NCBI GenBank assembly: GCA_947184155.2
Contig: CAMXCT020001024.1
Location: forward strand, 573,584-637,583
Direction: 5' to 3'
Source of the DNA: Cladocopium goreaui
Lineage: Eukaryota; Sar; Dinophyceae; Suessiales; Symbiodiniaceae
DNA: 64,000 bases
Translations under genes and position numbers: made by a program
Shown: in pieces, positions 31,751 through 42,622 of the stretch
Numbering within the stretch: the first letter of the stretch is position 1
Layout of the letters: every line of letters starts with the position of its first letter
The notes under the pieces: generated by a model
What the model saw: the letters and a program-made list of their open reading frames with translations, nothing else
Told to the model about the DNA's origin: nothing
Database searches by the model: none

Positions 31751-31868
31751 CAGTTTTTCTCAGCATGTGCACAAATCGAGAAGTGTAACAAATGCCAAGA
31801 CTCGCCATTATCCAATGGCTCAAGCGAGCGCAAAACAAGTGTGCTGCCAGCTGTGGGTCATTTCCACA
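31676..31868 (+). repeat. 3' LTR of the intact Copia element
   Basis: This is the identical partner of 23495-23687 and is followed by TATG. It contains the gag-pol stop codon at 31748-31750. Confidence 0.92.
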
Positions 31869-31883
31869 TATGTATATAACTTT

Positions 31884-32003
31884 GCTGCAAGTGCAAAGAG
31901 AAGTTCTTATGACGTAGCGTAGCACCAAGCAAATTGTAAGAGTTATATATCGTAGCTACAAGTAGATGTGCAAGTGCAAGAAGAGTTCATAAAACGTCAG
32001 TTA
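31884..32003 (+). repeat. Flanking repeat copies, right of the Copia element
   Basis: Two or more degenerate copies of GCAAGTGCAAAGAGAAGTTC followed by TTATGACGTAGC match the left flank at 23429-23474. Confidence 0.5.
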
Positions 32004-32009
32004 ATTTGT

Positions 32010-32580
32010 ATGCATATATATATACGTAATTATACATAATGGTACGAAGCATCAAGTATCATCAAGTATCATCAAGAACGTGATTGCTGCAAACCACCAC
32101 CCAAAAAAGGCCACCCCGAGTCAGAACAAAAGAAAAATTGTAGTATGAGCTAGCATCAAGTGGGTTGCCCCAACCCACCCCACCACCAACCCTACCCCAA
32201 CCTAGACCAAAAGAACATACAGTAGAAGGATGAGGTAGAAAAAAGTGCATGGAGTAAAAAAGTGCACGAAGGGCGCCGTGACCAAAAACATCATAGCTTG
32301 TGAGTAGACAGACCACCTTTGTTAAATGATGTTAAATGCTTCTAATGCCGGAGGGCAAACGCAATTGCCTTTTGACCTTAACTCTCAATGAGACTATCTC
32401 CATTTCCATCTCTCTCTTTTTCTTTCTCTTTATCTTTCTCTTTGTCTTTCTCTTTCTCTGTCTCTTTCTCTCTCCCTCTCTCTCCTCATCTGTTATAGGT
32501 AATTTATGGTAAGTTTGGGTCCATTTAGATTGTTTGGCATAATACCCAACGCACAAAAGCACGCTGCGAACATTTAGGAA
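32010..32580. other. No supported gene; pyrimidine tract
   Basis: A (TCTTTC)n tract lies at 32400-32490. The rest shows no exon. It probably contains the 3' untranslated end of the FG-GAP gene. Confidence 0.35.
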
Positions 32581-32589
32581 CACTTACGA

Positions 32590-32762
32590 TAGGACTGCCA
32601 TAGGGTAGTAAGAACCATTTTTTCATGAACGAGTCAGACTGCATCCACGCCCAACCCGACAGCCTGATCCAGTGGATAGCGAAAGCTAAAAAACATCCGC
32701 AGGCGATGTGAAAGCAACAGGCTAGGTCTGGGCGCACATAGCGTGCCCAAAAAACGGCCTTA
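32590..32762 (-). CDS. FG-GAP gene, 3' exon with hydrophobic segment (approximate)
   Basis: The frame contains CCFHIACGCFLAFAIHWIRL, a likely membrane segment, followed by SGWAWMQSDSFMKKWFLLPY. It is the last convincing minus-strand exon before the Copia element. Confidence 0.45.
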
Positions 32763-32869
32763 GTCAAGTCAGGCGATTTGACCTTGTGCGGCGTCTGGAT
32801 AGCTCATCTATGCTCATCTCAATATTCTGTCAGATTTGAAGTTGGCTGGGTGACTGTCTGTGACTGAAA

Positions 32870-32997
32870 TATGGCCAAGATATGCCAAGATGCCATAAAG
32901 GCAATGTAGAAAACGAAGAGGCCCAAAAGCCAAACAAGGAATGGCACACCACAGAACCCCAAGAAGGCCATAGCGTGCCGCCGGGAGATCTGCAGGT
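32870..32997 (-). CDS. FG-GAP gene exon, membrane segment
   Basis: After CTGCAG the exon reads ISRRHAMAFLGF, then GVPFLVWLLGLFVFYIAFMA, a strong transmembrane helix. It runs up to TTTCAG-like sequence near 32870. Borders are approximate. Confidence 0.55.
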
Positions 32998-33244
32998 GAA
33001 TGCAGGACACTCATCTCATGAAGTTTCAAAGCTGGATCCAGGTCGTCAAGTGCGATATTACAATACATTTCAGATACATGTCCATACCTGTCATTCGTAA
33101 CAGCGGGAGGTATCCCAGGGTTTTGAAATGTTTTAAATGTGTTCCAAGGTCTGTGGTTGTAACATTGTACCCCACCCGGAAATCAATCTATAGGAATGCT
33201 TCGGAGTGTAATGTCATGCTAGGCTGCTAGGCCCTGAAAATGCC

Positions 33245-33361
33245 TAGAATCTACCAGCTTCAAACCAGCCTGATACTGACCCGAAGATGAAGCCATGTCT
33301 TCCACCACGAAGTTGCCTTTCAAGCCAAGCTCCTGACGCTTGCAGGGACGCTTGCCGTGTG
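33245..33361 (-). CDS. FG-GAP gene exon (approximate)
   Basis: After TTTCTCCAG the frame encodes a soluble, charged segment with ELGLKGNFVVEDMASSSGQY. No motif. Confidence 0.4.
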
Positions 33362-33719
33362 CTCTGGAGAAACTTGATCCAATCTTAGGAGTAGAATTTG
33401 TAGACACATAATTACACACATATGCGCAGCATAATTATGCGTAATATACATTAATATACAACATGGATCAACATGAACTAAGAGATCCAAAGAGTATTGA
33501 AGGTGAGGATTCCAAGCAATGCAACTGTTCGGAGCTGCCAATGCAAGCGGCAGCTTGTAGTCCGGAGACACAGAGAGGAAGCGGAAAAAGGGGAAACGAC
33601 AAGAGATTTTTTTTACATGTTCTGAATTGTTTGTGTGGAAAGGCCATGAAAAGCCCAAGTACATTACTGTAGTCAAACATCGTTGAGCTCGGAACGCTAG
33701 AACTCCGGTAATTACTCAA

Positions 33720-33855
33720 ATGTACTGGATATCCGTTGTGCAAACATCAGCAGAAGCTGCAGACTTCCACGGTCCCGGTGCAGAAGCTCCACTTCACGTC
33801 CGGTATGGAAAGTGGCCTCATCTTGTGCCAACGAGTACAACAAAGCCATGGCTCA
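33720..33855 (-). CDS. FG-GAP gene exon (approximate)
   Basis: The frame reads MALLYSLAQDEATFHTGREV, then ELLHRDRGSLQLLLMFAQRI, with helical, protein-like composition. Membership of the same gene is inferred from strand and spacing. Confidence 0.4.
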
Positions 33856-34551
33856 GATTTCGCCTTTGTAAATTGGGAAGTTACGAAAAAAAACAAGTCT
33901 GATATTGCCTGATAAACCATGGGATAAACCATGGGATTTGGATGGATTTGGAGTGGATTTCGGGGTTCCCATGAGGCAACCCCATGCATCCCATGTCCCA
34001 CCAACGAACTGGTCTCACCCAGCTGAGGCAAAAGGCCCTGTAGATGAAACCCTTGTGGTCAAGTTGTGGGACTCCTGCAAGACATCGCAAGCCCTCCATG
34101 CAGTAGAGCAAAAGGAAGCAATCATAAGCAATCAAGAAGAAAAGATGAAAAGAAAAGATGAACATGATGAAAATATGCTGCTCTAGGTATGTCCTGTGCC
34201 AACGAATTGCACGGGGATACCTCTCCCCCTTGGCAGGATAAAGTGTCTGCCTTGGCTCAGTTGGATCTGTGCGGTGCAAAAGATCCGCCTTGTGCTGCCG
34301 GTTTGGTTCTCTCGGCTTGAAGTGTCAAGTCCAACAACTGGCAGCCGCTAGCCAACAAATACATGATTCACATCTAATGTGACAAAACCAATAATTAAAT
34401 ATAATTAATAAAGATTCATTGAGCCAATAAACGCAATTGGGGATGGCCGATTCTTGGGTTTAGCTATGTTTAGATATATGTTTAATTAGTTCATTGTCTT
34501 ATTCATGATTCACATCAGATCATCAAGTCAATGATTGTCAATGATACCTGA

Positions 34552-34677
34552 CAGGCAGAATCCGAGCAGCCGCTCGACTGAACACGGACTCGGCCATCCT
34601 GGCCCAATGTTCGGCGGATGTCCAGAATGGTGGTGGGCATCCCCAGTAGCAGCGGCACCAGGAACATGATGAGACCT
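34552..34677 (-). CDS. FG-GAP gene exon, membrane segment
   Basis: Acceptor TTTTCAG|G and donor GTCAG|GTATCA bound a 126-base exon encoding LIMFLVPLLLGMPTTILDIR, then RTLGQDGRVRVQSS, with a Cys pair near the end. The hydrophobic start is a probable transmembrane helix. Confidence 0.55.
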
Positions 34678-34919
34678 GAAAACACCGCATGGCACAGCCA
34701 TGTCTTCCATGTTCTTAATTTCAAGCAGAGCTGTCAGCTGCCAAAGCATTCTGCTATTTATTGAATTCATTTTAGTGTGTAGAGTTTGTTGATGCTCGTT
34801 GTTGTATGGATCTCTTCTTCCGGAAAGTCACGAAACATATCAAGTAGTCGTGATCGCCGAAGAGAAGATGGCAAGTTTGTCTCCAGTCCGGATGGTAATT
34901 CTGATGGGCTACGGAATGC

Positions 34920-35130
34920 CACCAATGCTTGCAAATATGACGCTTGCATGCTCATAAAGCCGTTGAGACACTCCATAGCAAAACTGCCACCACTGTAGGC
35001 AAGTTTGTATGGAACGAAGTGGTGCATGCCTTGCCCTCCTGTCACGCAAGTGGAAATCAAAAAACGCAGCAGCAGCCAGTGCTCATCAACTTGCCCCGAA
35101 GAGATGACTACTTGCCAAAGGTGCTGAAGC
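34920..35130 (-). CDS. FG-GAP gene exon (approximate)
   Basis: The frame reads VDEHWLLLRFLISTCVTGGQ and then FVPYKLAYSGGSFAMECLNG, partly hydrophobic. It is one of the longer open exons of the 3' half of the gene. The frame stays open to 34767. Confidence 0.45.
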
Positions 35131-35509
35131 ACATTAACATCATTAACTATCATTACGTAACTCAGGTAGCTCAGGCTACCTTTCGTGATAAAAGAGCGAA
35201 GAATGAGTCACCAGATAGCCTCACTCACATCGTAGAGAAGAAAACGGGCGTGACATGGCAAACAAGCCGCCTAAGTGATGCCACTTAATGGCCAACTCAA
35301 CACGCATTGAAAGAATTTGGTCAATGTTTGGACACCCTCCCCACGGAGACCCGGCTCGTTTTCGATTGCAGGATGCGGATGGATATGGCTCATGTCACAG
35401 CACATTTGACACACACTGAAATTAGCTCATGTCAGAATATCACCAAATGGGCCGGGTCTGGAATGAGTTTTCAAGTAACCACAGTAACCTGAAGCTCACA
35501 TGGTTCTTG

Positions 35510-35620
35510 TCGTTTGCAGCAAGGAGCTGTGGCAGAGCCACCTGCAAAGCGTCCATCAGGACAAGCGGCGCATCCTCAGTGCCACCCATCCACTTGCCCT
35601 GATCTGCCAGGACTACCAGG
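35510..35620 (-). CDS. FG-GAP gene exon (approximate)
   Basis: The frame reads GGTEDAPLVLMDALQVALPQ, then LLAANDKN. Protein-like, no motif. Confidence 0.35.
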
Positions 35621-36389
35621 TTACAAGTTGTTACAAGAATTTACAAGATACAAAATGTTCCAAGGGGGCACTACAGCACAACTCACAACTTGGCCAACTG
35701 CTACCTCCCTTGCACCGGTTCTTCTTAGCATTAATGCATATTGATGTCCATTAGCCATGTGCAACCATGCAGCTTGCCACGTTGTCTGCCGAAGACTTGT
35801 AAAAGCCAGGTCGGCAAGGAACGCAAGCCGCCACTATTCTTGTCGAATCCTTGTTGCTCATCAATTTGCCACAAGTTCAACTCTCAAACAGCGACAGGGT
35901 ATGCCAACGTATGACTAACACGCATTCCGCAACGCACAAACTAATTCAAGCCAGGAATCATACTCATATCCGGCTGGGCACTCGCCGAGGGAGCAGTCCT
36001 TCAAATATCATCAGTTCTTTGGGTTTGCTTGTTGGATCTTTTTTTCAACAGTGAGCTGCCCAAAGCGGTCCTCACCAGTGAAAAAGCGGCCGCAGCTGCA
36101 GCTCCCATTGCCAGAAATGACACTTGTTTGCAGCCTGCCGAAGGAAAAATATCCCGTGAATTTCAGTGATATCCAGTGTAAACACGAAAGCTGGCAAGCT
36201 GGCAAATTGTTTGCGTGTGGGTCTGTGTATGTGTGTGTGTCTCTGTGTCTCTGTGTCTTTAAACCCTACCCACTAACCAGCTAATCAAATTCTCGGAAAT
36301 GAGGTCCTTGAATTTCAGGGAGGGCTTAAGAGTCGAGAAAAATAACTGCTGCAATGCTCCAAGCCAGGCCTGTTGAGTCCAGTTGCATT

Positions 36390-36560
36390 GGCCTTCTGCG
36401 CTGCAAAAAAATCATCGTGACCTTGGTGCCACCCAAAAAAATAAAGCAGGCAATAATTTCAATAAAGCTCCCAAAGATTCCCAAAGAACGAAGAGGGCAT
36501 CGCCTGGGAAATGAATCTTCCCCATGGAGTTGGCAGGAAAATTCAGGAATTGGCATGGAT
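36390..36560 (-). CDS. FG-GAP gene exon, membrane segment (approximate)
   Basis: The frame contains GSFIEIIACFIFLGGTKVTM followed by an Arg run, the look of a membrane helix with a cytoplasmic basic end. Confidence 0.45.
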
Positions 36561-36611
36561 CAAGGAGCATCTTGACATATCTTGACACTTGACAGCCTTA
36601 CCACCTTACCT

Positions 36612-36712
36612 GAGACGGCGGCAAACCCCTCTTGTGTTGCATACTCCACGATGTGCATTCTTGCCTGGTCATCCAGCCAATCCAGCCCAACGCTGAAAGG
36701 AATGCTTCCCGC
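36612..36712 (-). CDS. FG-GAP gene exon (approximate)
   Basis: The frame reads GSIPFSVGLDWLDDQARMHI, then VEYATQEGFAAVS, before TCAG|GTAAGG, a good donor. Confidence 0.45.
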
Positions 36713-37124
36713 TTCTCACAATTTCTCACAACTTCTCTCAACTTCTCACCACCGACAAAAACAAAATCACAAGAAGACCAAACATTCCGCAGCTTATGGA
36801 CGGACTGCATTGTTGTCTAGCTTCTTGGCACTGGAGATGGGGCACCCAAAAACTCCAAAGGAGAAAAACATCCCGAAACATGAGAAAAACATAGAAAAAC
36901 CATGAAAAACCCTGGAAACTGGATTGAGTTGCAAATGATTGAAGTTTATGAAGTGGACGATCATCCATCTCTGCCAATCACCCAACCCCTGAGCCTGGAC
37001 ATGCTTGGCACTGGTGAGCCAAGTCGTTCCTCGAATATACAGCTAAATTTAGATAATTTATGATAATTTAGCCTTTACGCACGTTGTCTAATACTCAGAG
37101 TGTTTTGTGCCGGCATGATCTGTC

Positions 37125-37236
37125 TACTCCACAGTGTACATCCCGCACCATCCAGCGAAGCTAGCATGAGGATGCATGAGGTATATACGGTATATTGGTT
37201 CATTTTGAGCGACCACTTTGGCCCACTTCTTGCGGC
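37125..37236 (-). CDS. FG-GAP gene exon (approximate)
   Basis: After ATTTTCAG the frame reads RKKWAKVVAQNEPIYRIYLM, then HPHASFAGWCGMYTVE. No motif known to me. Confidence 0.35.
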
Positions 37237-37449
37237 TGAAAATCGTGTGTACAGTGAAATGACCTGACAAAACTTTGGGTTTGAGACGTGCAGACCGGAG
37301 ACTTTGTTTGAAACATTTTGGAACCTATCACCATCTTGTCCGCATCCTTTGGACAGCAAATGACCTAGTGACCTAGTGGTGCGTGATGGATATTGATGGC
37401 ACTCATGTACTACATTTTTTTTTCAATGACTTTCTTGTCTCTACCCACC

Positions 37450-37600
37450 TGCTGCGCAGCCAGAGCAATCCTCCAGCTTGTAGCCGGTCCTACAGACTTC
37501 ATGACTGGGTTCGACGGGACGCTTCACATGACAATAACACCGACCACAGAGGCGCTGACATGCAGGAACCTCAGAGCCACACAAACTGACCGAAGCAACT
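37450..37600 (-). CDS. FG-GAP gene exon, Cys-rich
   Basis: The frame carries eight or more Cys: SLCGSEVPACQRLCGRCYCH, then VCRTGYKLEDCSGCAAG, ending before GTGGGT. Such spacing suggests disulfide-bonded EGF/GCC2-like extracellular modules. Confidence 0.55.
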
Positions 37601-37719
37601 TGCAACGTCAGGAGCACCAGCGTTTACAAATGTTTACAGGATGCTGCCACAAATGCCACAACAATCACAACAGTTTGCCATTGTTTTTCCGTGGAAATTA
37701 GGTCAGAAATGAGTGCAAG

Positions 37720-37870
37720 AAAGCGACACGTCCCAAACATTTTGTCGCAGATTCTCTTGGAATTGCAAGGTGTGCGCACTTCACCTTGGCCCAGCATCCA
37801 AAGGCAAACTCTTGGTTCCCACTTTCCCACACAACTTTGCCTTCACAATCTTCGCACTTTGAGTAGGCAT
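37720..37870 (-). CDS. FG-GAP gene exon, Cys-containing
   Basis: The frame reads SKCEDCEGKVVWESGNQEFA, then FGCWAKVKCAHLAIPRE. With the next exon it forms a Cys-rich stretch between the propeller repeats and the membrane segments. Confidence 0.5.
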
Positions 37871-37929
37871 ATCACAGGCATATCGTAGCATTAGGATTCA
37901 TTAGGCATAGTTTAGGCATAGTCCAAGAT

Positions 37930-38100
37930 ACACCAGCCAGCTAAGAAGAGCTTCAAGTGAGAGAGGCCCCAAGCACCAATGAGGAGGTCCATAGCTCCAT
38001 CTTGATTCCAATCAATGGGCAGAAAACCTGCCACCTTGGCATCCTTAGGGAAGCCATGGAAAGAGCAGGTTGCCCCAGCAGCATCACATGATTCACATGG
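37930..38100 (-). CDS. FG-GAP gene exon: DWNQDGAMDLLIGAW
   Basis: The exon contains VAGFLPIDWNQDGAMDLLIG, an FG-GAP/VCBS calcium-loop repeat (DxNxDGxxD). Each such repeat is one blade of an integrin-alpha-like propeller. Confidence 0.65.
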
Positions 38101-38304
38101 GCAAAGGCGGATCTCATGGTTGAAACATGTTTGAAACGTGTTGAAACGGATTTCCGGACGGATTTTGAAATGGGCACAATCGAATTGAACTATGACTATC
38201 ATGAATTGAGTCTTGGTCTACTGCTGGGAGGTGGCAGTAAGCCCCTTATCCGATGGCCTATGGCCTATAGGATCCTATAGGGCATTCTCAGTGCCAAGTT
38301 TCAG

Positions 38305-38450
38305 CAAGACCGTTGTCCAAATTCACTCCGTAGAATGGGCTATCCGGGCCGTTTTTCAAAATCAGCTCGCCGTTCTGCCGCTCGAAATATTCAATGCGTC
38401 CATCGTGGTGGATGTTCAGCCTGGTGAGGGTTATGAGAAATTTATCAGAC
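38305..38450 (-). CDS. FG-GAP gene exon: RIEYFERQNGELI
   Basis: The frame reads LTRLNIHHDGRIEYFERQNG, then ELILKNGPDSPFYGV. The GRxxYFER string is shared with other exons of this gene (SLLYFER at 40.2 kb, GRIRYYKQ at 42.6 kb) and follows the calcium loop in each blade. Confidence 0.6.
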
Positions 38451-38584
38451 GTTCTGAGTCGGTCTTTTAAATCTTAACGTTTAAGTTTAAGTGATCCAAA
38501 TTCCAGCAGTGGATAATCACGGTCTCAGAGCAAGGATGCAATGTTTGCAAAGAATCCTGACCTGTTCAACACAGCTCAACTACA

Positions 38585-38775
38585 CTCAAAAAAGTGATCC
38601 GTCCTGTCCATTGCACCATCCATGTTGAAGTCGACATCAACAGGTTTGCCTTCCCCAAGCACAGGGACCACAATAAAATGGCTAGCGGCTAGGCTATGCA
38701 AGGGATACGCTTGGGGCCTGCTGGAAGCCAGTGAGCTGTCGCTGCAGCCTGGAACAACGATTGCGAGATTTCGAC
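38585..38775 (-). CDS. FG-GAP gene exon: VDVDFNMDGAMD
   Basis: The exon encodes GEGKPVDVDFNMDGAMDR, another DxNxDGxxD loop. The 5' border is uncertain because two frames are open. Confidence 0.55.
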
Positions 38776-38889
38776 GCACATGGCAATTCGCTGTTGCATG
38801 TCATTGCGATGCGTTTGTACCAACCATGGATTGACTGGACTATCTGGACTATAAAGCAAGGTTCAAGAGCAAAGCAGCCTGCCATAGCC

Positions 38890-39050
38890 TGCCTGAGGTA
38901 TTCCAGCGTGCGTGAGGTTTGCAAGGGTGAGATTGTCTTTGATCTGCTGGAATAGTTGGACTCGACCAACATTTGCCTCTGAAAACAGCAGGGTGTGCTG
39001 CACATCTGCCAGTGCTGCTGTGACAATCCATGGAAAAGGTAAAATTGACT
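38890..39050 (-). CDS. FG-GAP gene exon (approximate)
   Basis: The frame reads PWIVTAALADVQHTLLFSEA, then NVGRVQLFQQIKDNLTLANL. It is consistent with propeller strands flanking a loop-less blade. Two other frames are open, so the choice rests on composition. Confidence 0.4.
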
Positions 39051-39433
39051 ACATAGCGAATCCACAAGTTTCCTGCCAAAGCACTTGCTGAAACATTACG
39101 TACACATTCTTCTCCTCCTAAGCCGCGGAGTTGCGTATGAGTTTGTTCCATGCCTTTCCCGCAAAAAGCCACAAGCAGGGGACGATCAGCTACACCATGC
39201 GTTGCCCCACACGCCATGATTGCCGTGGTTACATCATGTTACATCCTGATGTAAGAAATGTTTAGGGCTTAGAGATGCTTAGAGATGCTTAGAGATGTTT
39301 AGGGTGGCTTGATTCTGTACTGAGATGAGAGAGGATAGAGAGGTATAATGACGTATATTCCTCCAGCATACTCCAGGTTTGTAGCTCCAGGCTCCAGAAG
39401 CCTCCAGACTCCAAATGGTTCGAGTCCACCCGT

Positions 39434-39600
39434 CTATTGTTTCGAGGACGCTACAGCCACATCTACAGCCCTGCTTCGTCCATCAAGGGCCGAGCCGGCA
39501 CCGGCGATGTGAACCATCCGGCCCCATAGAGTGGATTGGAGCTGCTGTGTCGTTGCTTCAGCTGCAAGTCCTCTACAGGAAACCATAGGACACCACAGGA
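39434..39600 (-). CDS. FG-GAP gene exon (approximate)
   Basis: The open frame contains RGLAAEATTQQLQSTLWGRM and GSALDGRSRAVDVAVASS. The last part resembles a degenerate FG-GAP loop. Borders unknown. Confidence 0.35.
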
Positions 39601-40084
39601 AACCCATGTTGACAATGGCCAAGAAGTTGGGTGATGACGTGGAGATTGCTGCGAGAATGACAGAAAAAACCATCCAAATATCCAAATCCCTGAGTGTGGA
39701 TCCTATGAATTCTACAGACTTCTTAGATCTTCTCAATGCAGTTGACACAGCCCTTTATCCTGCTTGCGAGTGTACAAATTCACGTGCCCGCGCATATCTC
39801 CGATCATCAACCTCACTCTCTTGGCCATAATATATACATGCGAGAAATAGACTTGTCCACTGCATTGGGCTGCTGTTATCTGCTGCCATGTCGCTGTGGT
39901 TTCTTGCCATGCAGGACACCGACTTGAACTGCGGGATAGGGATGATTCTCTATGTTTCGAAACCTCAGGCGAGGTGACCACTCAAATCCACTCAAGATTA
40001 TTCAAGATTCATCATCACAAAGGCTGCAATGCATGGGTTGTAGTAGATGGCTATAAATTCTGGATAGTCTTCCGCGCACAACCC

Positions 40085-40303
40085 CTATTCCTGGCTGTTC
40101 CTGCTAACTTTTTGGATTTCTGGGCTCTGGGGCTCCGGCGGATTGTCCTCGACCGCAAGCTGCACCAAATGTCCACTGTCAGTTCGCTCAAAGTATAGCA
40201 AGCTGCCATCTGCTTGCCCAACCAAAAGGTCTAAATCTCCATCTCCGTCCCAATCTGCCATGACTGGTCTCAGCGCGAAGCTGAGGTCCGAAGTCATGGC
40301 CAT
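40085..40303 (-). CDS. FG-GAP gene exon: DWDGDGDLDLLVG
   Basis: The exon reads MADWDGDGDLDLLVGQADGS, then LLYFERTDSGHLVQL, a textbook VCBS/FG-GAP repeat. The calcium-binding loop DxDGDGDxD is complete. A proline-rich end follows. Confidence 0.72.
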   Translation of the reverse strand: MAMTSDLSFALRPVMADWDGDGDLDLLVGQADGSLLYFERTDSGHLVQLAVEDNPPEPQSPEIQKVSRNSQE

Positions 40304-40394
40304 TACAATATTTATATATATATAGATATCATTATTTAGAACATTAGATATCTATAGATCTTAGATACCTGTAGAAAGTTAGTAGCGCTCTTCA

Positions 40395-40525
40395 AGCTGA
40401 AGGAAACAGCACCGCATTGTAAGATTTCCTGCTGCCAAACGGCGAACTGTACAGGCCATCCCAGCCACGGTGATTGTCCACGTACTTTGTCACTATGTAG
40501 CGGAATGGATTTGCATCACCACTCC
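40395..40525 (-). CDS. FG-GAP gene exon: NPFRYIVTKYVDNH
   Basis: After GGTGCAG|G the frame reads SGDANPFRYIVTKYVDNHRG, then WDGLYSSPFGS. The NPFR string also occurs as DPFR in the exon at 48.4 kb, so it is part of the repeat between blades. Confidence 0.5.
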
Positions 40526-40560
40526 TGCACCAATGGACCAATTACATCCAATTCAATTAC

Positions 40561-40621
40561 CCTGACAAAATCATTAAAGGCATCAAAAAGTTTGATGGAT
40601 GTCCAGGCTGGGGACGTGTCC
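40561..40621 (-). CDS. FG-GAP gene exon, 60 bases (approximate)
   Basis: After TTATTTTCAG|G the frame reads DTSPAWTSIKLFDAFNDFVR. The phase to the next exon is not resolved with a good donor. Confidence 0.4.
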
Positions 40622-40699
40622 TGAAAATAAGCGATCCGTTCACATTTTCAACATACATGAGACCTGACCGGGCAAAATTCACAGGTTCAAGAATCTGGT

Positions 40700-40852
40700 C
40701 CATAACCAAACGTTTCGAAAGGTGTGGTCGCAGTTGCCGAATGTGTCGTATACAAAGTTTAGTGATTCGGCCATTCGGACTCGGGCAGAACTCCTGCCTA
40801 GGCCTTGCGGCACCACCAGGTCCACATCTCCATCTGCGTCCCAATCTGCAGC
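40700..40852 (-). CDS. FG-GAP gene exon: DWDADGDVDLVV
   Basis: Acceptor GGGTCAG|G starts an exon with ADWDADGDVDLVVPQGLG. The loop is complete; the 3' end is not fixed. Confidence 0.65.
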
Positions 40853-40999
40853 CTGACCCGTAGTTGCTGGCCGATGCCGGCCGAGCAAAGTGCAGCCAAT
40901 CACTACCTTCAGACACATAATGTGTCCCTATACATACAATCCCTCCAGGTCAATGACCTCGTGGCCTTTCAACTTTGATGATCAGGACCTACTATTACT

Positions 41000-42540
41000 T
41001 GATGGGGACATATTATTACTTGGACCTGATGGGTGGTGTAGTGTTTTCAACCAGCTTCGATCAGTTGTTTTTCGTTTGGTTTCTGTCCGGATTTTGATGG
41101 CTCTGAGTTGTATCATGAAGTCATTTCTGGTGATTAATGATATATCATATATGACAGCTTTACACGCAGGCAAATTTCCCCAATAATCCTGCAGGAAATG
41201 ATATAAATTTCAGGATAATCACTTCCCTTCACCTGCCATAAATATCCAATTTGTGGTTTATTATTGGGTACCCCACACTATTTTATCATTCGGAATCCAA
41301 GGCTGGAACCACCACGAATGCATGGTACGAGTATATGAACTGTCAGGGGCCCAAAATTGCTAGCGTGAACCGAGCGTTAACCGAGCGTCTACCGAGCGTG
41401 AACGGACCCTCTAAAGACCTACTATTACTGGCATGCGGCATAAGGCCAAGTATTATCGTGAACCGAGCGTGAATCATACCATTTAGTTTCAGTTTGGAAC
41501 AATTCTCTTCAGTTTGGAATTTTATGCAGAATCATACCATTTATTGCGCCGCGAATTTGCTTTGCATATGCTCCGGAAGGTCAGTCTTAGTGGTTTTTCA
41601 TTGCAAATTGGAAAGGCCCATTCGGGGCTGCGATCTGGAGGTGATTGAAAAAATCGTGCTTTCCAATCATGCATCAACAGTTTCAAATGGGGTTCAAGTC
41701 AAATTCAGCATTGAACCGATATAGTTTTCGGTGGTCATTTGTGACTCTGATGCCAAAAACCTGTGGGCGCGATGCCTCCGAAAGAGGACCAATGTGGAAA
41801 AAGTTTGGCGACGATGAACACGAGGGGAAAAAGGGCTGAGCTCTATCAAACCGAGGTAAACGAAAGGTCCTCCCAAAATTTGGTCTTTAGCCAAAGACAT
41901 CGTTAAACTTGACCTTCGGACTTGCAGGGAATTGTCAATATTTCAATCAAGGGGCATGGAAGCGGCATGCTAGCCAGCTGCACCTAAGTTGCATCTAGCC
42001 AGGTGCAGCTACTAGGTTGCTCCATGATCAGTGTCCGTATGGAAATGACGCATTCATTTGCTTGGTGTGTTTGGTATTGATTGGCATTTTTTTCACAGCA
42101 TGTCTGGGTGGCCATCACGCAGTGTGAAATACAGTAGCCGATGGTAGTCCTGCCTACATGTTGATGCTAGTGCAAACTCACAACTAGTCTTAAACGGGCT
42201 GGCATGGATAGGGTGAACCATATAGACGGGTAAACCAGCCAAGATGCTTGATATCGCGAAACGGGTTCACTGCCTGATCCACCTCAACTAAATGTCCATC
42301 ATGCCTCAGACAACACACGAGAAAAGACAGAAGTGCATGCACTGATCCAAAATCATTATATTATATAGCTATTATAGTCTAGTAACAAAGCGCCATGTTT
42401 GTAATAGTCTCCATTACTCTCCCTAGTCGTGGGTTTTGAATCCTCACGGCGTTTGCGATGTCCTTCCAAGACACTCTAGCAGAGTCCTGGCTTACCCTGA
42501 CCCATGTCAACTGTCTAACTTGGTTTCAATCAGATGACCC
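41000..42540. other. No supported gene
   Basis: Only short open frames occur. A few short words recur (GTGAACCGAGCGT about 41364-41470, three to four times). It is probably intron. Confidence 0.35.
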
Positions 42541-42559
42541 TCCTACAATCTCCTACGCC

Positions 42560-42622
42560 TTCCTACAGCGGAAGGAGCTGCAAATCGAAGTTGCTGTTTG
42601 TAGTATCGAATCCGGCCTTCCA
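42560..42622 (-). CDS. FG-GAP gene exon 4: VEGRIRYYKQQ
   Basis: After the strong acceptor TGCTTCTTTCAG the exon encodes EGRIRYYKQQLRFAAPSA. It joins exon 3 (47917) in phase as MGLME-VEGRIRYY. The intron between them is 5294 bases and holds the whole satellite complex. Confidence 0.6.

Larger units (their letters stand above)
23495..31868 (+). mobile_element. Intact Copia (Ty1-like) LTR retrotransposon with methyltransferase-like domain
   Basis: The 8.37-kb element has identical LTRs, flanking TATG, a putative primer site, one uninterrupted gag-pol frame and the order protease - integrase - RT - RNase H, which defines Copia. It lies opposite to all host exons, next to the end of the FG-GAP gene. 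Identical LTRs and an open frame indicate recent insertion. Confidence 0.93.
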
